28,280 bases of DNA from Nemertoderma westbladi (taxonomy: Eukaryota; Xenacoelomorpha; Nemertodermatida; Nemertodermatidae): the NCBI GenBank assembly GCA_032718475.1, contig JAUCBJ010007368.1, positions 1 through 28,280 on the forward strand, given 5' to 3'. Every line of letters begins with the position of its first letter. The stretch's first letter is position 1. Under the pieces are notes generated by a model. It did no database searches. It saw only the letters and a list, made by a program, of their open reading frames with translations, and was not told the DNA's origin. This document shows, piece after piece, positions 20,571 to 28,280 of this stretch. The position numbers were made by a program, and so were the translations under genes.

Positions 20571-22566
20571 GACTTCTTCAGCCTGTAGGTGGAGATACTG
20601 TACCATCACCCAATCATCATTATGATGATCTAAGGACATGCTTAGAACATACCTGTAGTCAACAACAATTTATTGCAAACGGATAGAAAAGAGTAACAGA
20701 GAGCACAAAATGAGTATGAAAAACTAAACAGGAATTAATATTTATGTATGATTTATTTAGGAATAGATACCTGTCCTGTAGGTATATTGAATTATTGTTC
20801 CCAGGATCACGGCTAATGTTAAATATTATTTGTATTGATTAAATAGAATAAAATTACATCCAGCGATTAAATAAACATGCAATATTAGAACGCCCATATG
20901 TAAGCTATTTCTCAATGCAATTTATATAATGTTGCAATTTCGAAATGTTTGCAACGTTGCATTTCCATCTATTATAGCAACAAAATAAAAATAAAATAAG
21001 ATTGAATAAAATGTATGCGGTGCAACTGGTGAAATACACTGAACGACACTTTCTAACAACGTTTGTAGTGAAAGATTGAAAGAGAAAATTACAATTAAAA
21101 TTATGTCTCGCCACTACGAATTCGGGAGATGAATCTGGCTGTGTTACAATTTAATATTTGTACAGGGGCCTCCAGGTCGAGAAACCAGGTAGTATTGTAT
21201 GTGCAGTAGCAATCTGTGTAACTAAATGTTGAGTAGTAAAGTAATCGTAGATAAGATACCCCATCCCATATACTAGAACGCCATCAAGATGGCTTTAAAC
21301 GAACCTGTCTTACACAGACTCCAAGAAACAGATGGGATTGGAAGATGCAAACCAAGAATGACTTGCATCAACCAAAAAACTGCCTCCCATCTAATGTAAT
21401 ACACATTCGCCTAGGCAAACAAATCATAATCACAATTACTACGATGATGTGTGAAATGGTATCCATATCCGCAACCTGAGAAACGGCCCAAAAGAGCAGT
21501 TTATTCTGCGGAGGGGTCTTTTCTGTATTAGATAAATAAAATAAAGAACACTATAATTACAGTATTTATACCTGATACATTCTCAGTTAGCCTAATAAAA
21601 ACATCGGAGCAACCAATATAATGTACATGTACAAGCATCCTATGAAAGTTTGTGAAATGTTCCCTTAAGTCTACCCAACAGCCGTTGGTACCCGGCTGGC
21701 AGCCACCCTGGTTCAGTTTTATGGTTTTGTTAGTTTAATCGACAGCTGTTGTAAACGTCCCAGATATACAAAACCTACTAAGCCTTTGCATTACAATTGA
21801 CCTTAGCCTAAGTTGATGACAGTATTATAACGATGACAATTAGGCCCTATAGATACATACGATATATAAATGATGTACTGCTTGACATTACACTAACTGG
21901 CTGAATAGAGATAGAACTATAATAATACGTTTGGCATTCTGTCAGATTTCAGTAGTAAGTAACCTCATAATAATTGCTAAATATCAATCACCTGAAAAAC
22001 ATTTCAAGCAAGGGAGTTGTGGGTATTTAATTTCGCGTTCAATAATGTTGAAAATATTTCGAATATCGCACTTCGAATCGTTCCCAACTTTTTTATTCAA
22101 CAACTAGACAACAATTGATAAATACTTGCGTTTACAATTTTACAATGCATGCAAGTGGTTTCAAGCCATTTGGTGAACATACATAGTGACATATATAGTG
22201 ATATAGTGATATAGGTAAATATATATATCCATCGTGTTTTTGCCGGCCTCAGCTTTAGACAAAAACTACCCAGTCTAAAGACAGGTTCGTTATTAGTCCC
22301 AAAATTATTCGCGTTTTAATTTTATTTTTTATTGTTATTAAAAGGAACTTATTTTCGACTGGAGAGTACCTGTACGAGTATTTTGGGAGCAGCCAGATAG
22401 CATTTTTGTGCTAATAATTGCAGTAAATAGTAAATTAAGTAACATAGAAAAACAAATACACAATTAGCTCTTCTTATAAGCCAGAAAGCAGTCGATAAGG
22501 TTAATTGTTGTGCTACAACACAAATATTCGAATAATGCAGATGGTAAACAATAATTCAGGTCGTTA
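20571..22566. other. AT-rich unique DNA, no gene seen
   Basis: No supportable gene in 2 kb. The longest frame (20,905-21,114, minus, 69 codons) has no motif. A less AT-rich patch at about 21,255-21,530 contains CCATCAAGATGGCTTTAAAC and could be an old repeat or exon relic, but nothing identifies it. ATATATAGTGATATAGTG-type short repetition occurs near 22,190-22,215. Confidence 0.45.
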
Positions 22567-23612
22567 AATGAATAATATAGGTGGGAGAAACAATAATACA
22601 GGTGGGAGAAACAATAATACAGGTGGGGGAAACAATAATACAGGTGGGGGAAACAATAATACAGGTGGGGGAAACAATAATACAGGTGGGGGAAACAATA
22701 ATACAGGTGGGGGAAACAATAATACAGGTGGGGGAAACAATAATACAGGTGGGGGAAACAATAATACAGGTGGGGGAAACAATAATACAGGTGGGGGAAA
22801 CAATAATACAGGTGGGGGAAACAATAATACAGGTGGGGGGAACAATAATACAGGTGGGGGAAACAATAATACAGGTGGGGGAAACAATAATACCGGTGGG
22901 GAAATAATAATATAGGTGGTGGAAACAATACTACAGGTGGGGGAAAAAATAATACAGGGGGGGGGGTGGAAACAATAATACAGGTGGGGGAAACAATAAT
23001 AGAGGTGGGGGAAACAATAATACAGGTGGGGGAAACAATAATACAGGTGGGGGAAACAATAATACAGGTGGGGGAAACAATAATACAGGTGGGGGAAACA
23101 ATAATACAGGTGGGGGAAACAATAATACAGGTGGGGGAAACAATAATACAGGTGGGGGAAACAATAATACAGGTGGGGGAAACAATAATACAGGTGGGGG
23201 AAACTATAATACAGGTGGGGGAAACAATAATACAGGTGGGGGAAACAATAATACAGGTAGGGGGAAACAATAATAGGGGGTGGGGGAAACAATAATACAG
23301 GTGGGGGAAATAATAATACAGGTGGGGGAAACAATAATACAGGTGGGGGAAACAATAATACAGGTGGGGGAAACAATAATACAGGTAGGGGGAAACAATA
23401 ATACATGTGGGGGGAAACAATAATACAGGTGGGGGAAACAATAATACAGGTGGGGGAAACAATAATACAGGTGGGGGGAAACAATAATACAGGTGGGGAA
23501 AACAATAATACAGGTGGGAAAACAATAATACAGGTGGGGGGAACAATAATACAGGTGGGGGGAACAATAATACAGGTGGGGGAAACAATAATACAGGTGG
23601 GGGGAATAATAA
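22567..23612. repeat. 21-bp G-rich minisatellite, about 49 units
   Basis: The unit is CAGGTGGGGGA followed by AACAATAATA (21 bp), repeated for about 1.04 kb with scattered one-base gains or losses in the G run, an irregular patch at about 22,895-22,975 (with a GGGGGGGGGTGG stretch) and another at about 23,265-23,285. Because 21 is a multiple of three and the unit lacks stops in most frames, it produces open frames up to 374 codons on the minus strand and over 100 codons on the plus strand. These have pure repeat composition, are mutually overlapping and should not be annotated as proteins. G runs of five every 21 bp lie on one strand only, giving quadruplex potential. Confidence 0.95.
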
Positions 23613-23928
23613 TTAAGTAACAATTAATTATTTCCTCATAATGCCAATAGGGTGATTTATCTTATGGAAGGTATGCCTATGGCTACATAATATTTGGTGA
23701 AAAAATTTTTTATTGGTGATTGATTGAAATTCGTGAGTTCCGACATTTTTTCATAGAAGTCAATTAAAATGTCAACATTGATACACACGATACTCTTATG
23801 TTCAATAAATTGAACTTTAACTGTAAATTGAATTATCTGATAGATTTTGTTACTGAAATCGAATTTCAGCTTGTTTAATTTGTAGGAAACTAATTTTTGC
23901 TAAGGTAAAAAACACAATTAATATCAGT
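23613..23928. other. AT-rich spacer
   Basis: No feature recognised between the 21-bp array and the transposase relic. Confidence 0.5.
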
Positions 23929-24530
23929 CTAACCTTTCTTTTGTTGAGATAAGCTGAATGTCGAATGTGTTGATTGTACACTAGATCTGTACACTGATGT
24001 TAGGCTACATATGATTGGTGGTACAGTCCATAGCGTTAATTTTTGTCGGTCACGGAAGCGTTCTGTCACTTTATGGGGGTTTTCAGTACCACAAATTCTG
24101 CAGTTCCACCGATTGACAGCGCCACTCAGGTGAAATGTTGCCTCATCGCTAAAGTAAATGTGGGCCGGATCTTTATCTTCTAAATAAAGCAGAATAGCGT
24201 CAGAAGCGCTCACTCTGCTGGAATAGTCGTTGGATTTGAGCCCGTGTAGCATCTGGAATTTTATATGGTCGAAATTTCAGTTTTTTGGCAATCCTTTGAG
24301 TGGAGCTTCTGCTAACCCTTACAGGACACACGGCGCAAAGAGGTTTCTGGATATGTTAGGAAGTTAGTTTTAATAGCAGAAACTTTCTCTTGGCTAATCG
24401 AAGGCCTTTGGGAGCCTGATTTTCGTAACAAAGTTTTCTCACTCTCAAATTTTCTTACAAGACGCGATATATCAGGATCTCGTAGGACGCCGAACACCTA
24501 CGAACTGGTAAGAAAATTCTAACTTTGTAA
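23929..24530 (-). pseudogene. mariner/Tc1-type transposase relic
   Basis: Minus-strand fragments of a DDE transposase. The N-terminal frame (24,497-24,312) reads RDPDISRLVRKFESEKTLLR, then SGSQRPSISQEKVSAI and PETSLRRVS, matching the paired helix-turn-helix region of mariner-like transposases. A shifted frame at about 24,311-24,230 continues SRSSTQRIAKKLKFRPYKI, the usual second recognition helix. The third frame (24,252-23,929) contains HIYFSDEATFHLSGAVNRW then GTENPH, holding the first catalytic aspartate (FSDE), and KLTLW. The second and third acidic catalytic positions are absent because the sequence diverges after about 24,020. With at least two frameshifts and loss of the catalytic C-terminus it is dead. 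Terminal inverted repeats were not found. Confidence 0.85.
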
Positions 24531-24666
24531 ACTTGGAAGACTGCTTTCGGTATTATAGGTATTAACAAAACCTTTTCATTCGACTGTAAACATTGCAGGA
24601 ATATTGGCTACTCTAGTAACGACCTATAACCTTTTGTTGGGAACAGCTTTTGCAAAGTCGGCAATG

Positions 24667-24723
24667 ACGTCCAGGTGGGATTCCGGGTTGGAAGTCTGAC
24701 GCTCTAACCAATCAGCTAGCGGC
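24667..24723 (-). other. Degenerate tRNA-like segment (probable SINE head)
   Basis: On the minus strand, GCTAGCTGATTGGTTAGAGC is a near-canonical tRNA D-arm/A box. It is followed by GTCAGACTTCCAACCCGG, which fits an anticodon arm with a TTCCAA loop, and GAATCCCACCTGGACG, which fits the end of the T arm and acceptor. The variable loop and the 5' half of the T arm are missing (about 15 bases short of a tRNA), and the acceptor strands do not pair. I read this as a tRNA-derived SINE head or tRNA pseudogene; a body may extend to about 24,590. Confidence 0.55.
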
Positions 24724-24845
24724 TCAGGTAAAATATAGACCTGGAAATACTATCTGATACCTTGACCCCACAATACTTGGTCGTCATTAACCACACTATT
24801 AACTTTAACCACACGCGACAAACTGTCAATCCGATTATTTAGTTG

Positions 24846-26417
24846 TCGGTTTTTATACAAAGAAAATTTAACAAACTAAACAAATACTTCGGTTTGTATG
24901 CAAAGAAAATTTAACAAACTAAACAAATACTTCGGTTTGTATACAAAGAAAATTTAACAAACTAAACAAATACTTCGGTTTGTATACAAAGAAAATTTAA
25001 CAAACTAAACAAATACTTCGGTTTGTATACAAAGAAAATTTAACAAACTAAACAAAAACTTCGGTTTGTATACAAAGAAAATTTAACAAACTAAACAAAT
25101 ACTTCGGTTTGTATACAAAGAAAATTTATCAAACTAAACAAATACTTCGGTTTGGATACAAAGAAAATTTAACAAACTAAACAAATACTTCGGTTTGTAT
25201 GCAAAGAAAATTTAACAAACTAAACAAATACTTCGGTTTGTATACAAAGAAAATTTAACAAACTAAACAAATACTTCGGTTTGTATACAAAGAAAATTTA
25301 ACAAACTAAACAAATACTTCGGTTTGTATACAAAGAAAATTTAACAAACTAAACAAAAACTTCGGTTTGTATACAAAGAAAATTTAACAAACTAAACAAA
25401 TACTTCGGTTTGTATACAAAGAAAATTTATCAAACTAAACAAATACTTCGGTTTGGATACAAAGAAAATTTAACAAACTAAACAAATACTTCGGTTTGTA
25501 TACAAAGAAAATTTAACAAACTAAACAAATACTTCGGTTTGTATACAAAGAAAATTTAACAAACTAAACAAATACTTCTGTTTGTATACAAAGATAATTT
25601 AACAAACTAAACAAATACTTCGGTTTGTATGCAAAGAAAATTTAACAAACTAAACAAATACTTCGGTTTGTATACAAAGAAAATTTAACAAACTAAACAA
25701 ATACTTCGGTTTGTATACAAAGAAAATTTAACAAACTAAACAAATACTTCGGTTTGTATGCAAAGAAAATTTAACAAACTAAACAAATACTTCGGTTTGT
25801 ATACAAAGAAAATTTAACAAACTAAACAAATACTTCGGTTTGTATACAAAGAAAATTTAACAAACTAAACAAATACTTCGGTTTGTATACAAAGAAAATT
25901 TAACAAACTAAACAAATACTTCGGTTTGTATACAAAGAAAATTTAACAAACTAAACAAATACTTCGGTTTGTATACAAAGAAAATTTAACAAACTAAACA
26001 AATACTTCGGTTTGTATACAAAGAAAATTTAACAAACTAAACAAATACTTCGGTTTGTATACAAAGAAAATTTAACAAACTAAACAAATACTTCGGTTTG
26101 TATACAAAGAAAATTTAACAAACTAAACAAATACTTCGGTTTGTATGCAAAGAAAATTTAACAAACTAAACAAATACTTCGGTTTGTATACAAAGAAAAT
26201 TTAACAAACTAAACAAAAATACTTCGGTTTGGATACAAAGAAAATTTAACAAACTAAACAAATACTTCGGTTTGTATACAAAGAAAATTTAACAAACTAA
26301 ACAAATACTTCGGTTTGTATACAAAGAAAATTTAACAAACTAAACAAATACTTCGGTTTGTATACAAAGAAAATTTAACAAACTAAACAAATACTTCGGT
26401 TTGTATACAAAGAAAAT
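24846..26417. repeat. 43-bp minisatellite, about 36 units, with 301-bp higher order
   Basis: The core AAAGAAAATTT first occurs at 24,859 and last at 26,409; the 1,550-bp distance equals 36 periods of 43 bp plus 2 bp, the 2 bp being an AA gain in the unit at about 26,212. Units contain the perfect 12-bp palindrome TTTGTATACAAA and an ACAAAC/GTTTGT pair flanking ACTTCG. Variants GTATGCAAAG, AACAAAAACTTC, ATTTATCAAAC and TTTGGATAC recur in the same order 301 bp (7 units) apart: TATGC at 24,900 and 25,201, CAAAAACT at about 25,053 and 25,354. There are no spacers between repeats. Confidence 0.95.
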
Positions 26418-27378
26418 TTCCATGCTTTTTTTGTAATTAGGCCGCAGTAGTTTAAGTTTGCCTTAGAAAACGGAGTTTTGGAATATCTATGCTGAGAGCA
26501 AAGTTAGTAATAATTTCCCAAGACGTTTGGCCGGATGTAGACATTTTCTGAAATGGAAATCATTAGAAAATATAATATAATTCCCATGACAACAGATTCT
26601 TTCTGAAAACCTTTCCAAACCAATCCCTGTTCCATGTACGAGTAGGCCTAGTAGCTTGTACTTATGTACAACATGTATCCAAGGTAAGGTGAAGAACAAA
26701 GACATACAAATGCTGTATAAGTTGTAGTGGTAATTAGTCACGAAGTATGTCCACCAAATAAAGAAGGTTGACATTGGACGCCGCACGCTATTCGTATTAC
26801 ACCTTGGTTCAAAACTACCCCTTTTCATATTTCTACACCAAAACAAGTGAATGGTCCCAAAAAACAACTGTCTGTACCAAACCCAAAATTAATACATTTT
26901 CACCAAAATCACAAAAACATATTCCCCAAAAATAAATGCCGACTTTTCTAACCAATGAACGATATCATTGAAAAATTATAAAATAAGCAGATTAGAGTGT
27001 CTATGGAAAATACATTATATTTAAAACATTTTGTATGAACATGTATTTGGTGCGGGAATATGACGGTAAACACCACTAATTAGATGAGGCCATAGGACTG
27101 ATGAACCATGATGTTGTCATCAAGGGGGGTACTTGCTTCCAAATATTTTTTTTTCATCTAGAGCAGATTTTTATCAAGATTCCAAATATGAAACCCGTTT
27201 AGCCAAATCTGTCTTACTTCTTCAGATATGGCTGTCTGTACGTTTTACTGTCGGTTTGGTCTGACTTCATTTCTGATGCTCAAGCCTCTCTTCTGTCTGT
27301 ATGCCTGCCTTCATTCTGTCCGTCAAAATATATCGCAGTAAAGCCATACAGACAATTTGGATGTCATAAAATATTAAA
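26418..27378. other. AT-rich DNA; 126-codon frame not supported
   Basis: The longest frame is on the minus strand (26,867-26,487, 126 codons). Its product is rich in F, Y, H and C, shows no recognised motif and lacks a coding-like composition, so I do not call it a gene. Nothing else was identified. Confidence 0.45.
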
Positions 27379-27650
27379 TCTGACACTCGAAATGAATTCT
27401 GCAACCAGGAAAACCCCTATACTAAACTTTTAGCTAGATGTCTGCACTTTTCTTATATTTAACGGACAGATTGTCGGATAGTCAGAAAGACCGACAGACA
27501 GACAAACAGACTAGCAGCTAAATTTCATTAAAAGTGAAATCTGACCTCAGAAATGAAATCAGCGACCAGGAAAACCCCCATGAGCAATATTCTTAGCATG
27601 ATTTTGTGGTTTCGTGTTGCTACATTTAATGACAGACATTTTCACATATT
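27379..27650. repeat. Diverged duplication, 161-bp spacing
   Basis: TCTGAC(A/C)CTC(G/A)... begins at 27,379 and 27,540. Both copies continue GAAATGAA(T/A)TC then ACCAGGAAAACCCC and, later, a related TTTAACGGACAGA or TTTAATGACAGACA block. A partial inverted match (GACTTCATTTCTGA) lies at about 27,263. CAGACAGACAAACAGAC low-complexity sequence separates the copies. This may be part of an old dispersed repeat. Confidence 0.6.
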
Positions 27651-28280
27651 AACAGACAATTTTTGCGCGGGAAGGTTCAAACTTTAAAGGCAATTATCAC
27701 GGAATTGTATTTTTCCATTTTAAAACACATCTCCTCCGCCATTTTTCAACTAATTTGCAAGTTTTTGGTATCAAATGAAAGCTACTAGTGTGCGAAATAA
27801 TAAAATTCGAGCAGTTTTTTTTAGTTTTTTAATAATTGTTCATCTGTTATGACATTTTTTACGATAAAAAACGGTATTTTCCTATAAAAGTATGAAACTA
27901 AAATTCTGCTCGATTTTTTTTAAGTAATCGACCATGCTGATTCCAAAAAAACAGGTTAAAACTTCTGAAAATAAAGCATAGAGTATCATTTTAAGTCAAA
28001 AATGTAAATTATGGCCCTGGCCGTTAAGGGGCGTCAAAAATGATTTTTTTTTAAATATTACAATCCAATATAGTCCACCAAAAGTGTATCCAACACTTTT
28101 TTCTACTTAAGCGCTCTTTGGTGCAGAAAGCAATTCAAAATGTTGACTTCCAAGCCATTACCCCCCCCCCCCCCCCCGCCCCTTAAGGTATTGGATTTGT
28201 TCTTGACACTTCAGTCAACCCGCGGTTTATACTTCCACATCGGAAAAACTGAGAAAAAATGTTTCATATGCAATGTTCTA
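27651..28280. other. AT-rich DNA with 17-C run
   Basis: No gene seen. Poly-T/poly-A stretches are frequent. A 17-C run occupies 28,161-28,177. TTAAGGGGCG at 28,024-28,033 and CGCCCCTTAA at 28,177-28,186 form a perfect 10-bp inverted pair about 143 bp apart, which could mark a small inverted-repeat element. Confidence 0.5.

Noticed and set aside
22464-23588. 374-codon proline/tyrosine-rich frame (minus) and several other frames over the same stretch
   Set aside because: The stretch is a 21-bp tandem array; a multiple-of-three unit without stops opens many frames on both strands. There is no non-repeat domain and no independent coding evidence.
24846-26417. CRISPR-like regular array
   Set aside because: Units are contiguous 43-bp repeats with no unique spacers, there are no cas genes, and the context is an animal genome. 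The 68-bp and 41-bp arrays were rejected for the same reason.
26487-26867. 126-codon minus-strand frame
   Set aside because: No motif, unlikely composition, and isolated in AT-rich DNA.

Overview
This window looks like non-coding, repeat-dominated DNA from an animal genome, most likely an aquatic invertebrate. The reasons are: degenerate non-LTR retrotransposon, mariner-type and tRNA-derived SINE relics, AT-rich unique sequence, long minisatellite arrays, and no run of dense open reading frames or ribosome-binding sites. The phylum cannot be fixed from the sequence. I see no intact host protein-coding gene, no rRNA, no functional tRNA and no CRISPR array. Nearly all long open frames are by-products of tandem repeats.

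Layout, left to right. 1-839: unique AT-rich DNA. 840-1248: ten 41-bp units, each able to form a hairpin. About 2,088-2,540: diverged repeats of roughly 130-150 bp. 2,804-3,288: a 485-bp fold-back element. 4,229-5,002: 3' end of a non-LTR retrotransposon (plus strand). About 5,784-6,050: a tRNA-headed SINE. 6,241-7,531: a 1.29-kb element whose inverted termini are arrays of a 15-bp C-rich unit, with G-rich 36-bp repeats inside. 8,212-8,800: ten 63-bp units. 10,385-10,784: a frameshifted C-terminal retroelement relic. 10,951-11,360: a minus-strand SINE whose tail is made of the same 63-bp unit.

12,134-18,943 is the most striking object: about 6.8 kb bounded by inverted arms of about 1 kb. At the inner end of the left arm a 68-bp segment is amplified to 35 copies; the right arm has one copy of it. 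19,520-20,570 is a second copy of the same retrotransposon 3' end, on the minus strand, with a 241-bp internal tandem duplication over the reverse-transcriptase catalytic box. 22,567-23,612 is a 21-bp array of about 49 units, then a mariner/Tc1-like transposase relic (23,929-24,530, minus), a degenerate tRNA-like segment (about 24,667-24,723), and a 43-bp array of about 36 units (24,846-26,417) with a 301-bp higher-order repeat. The last 1.9 kb is AT-rich with a 161-bp-spaced duplication and a 17-C run.

The parts do not form a pathway. The common theme is minisatellites arising from, or lying inside, mobile elements: a SINE tail (63 bp), inverted-repeat termini (15 bp) and an inner arm end (68 bp). 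In the 68-bp case the unamplified counterpart is kept in the same element.
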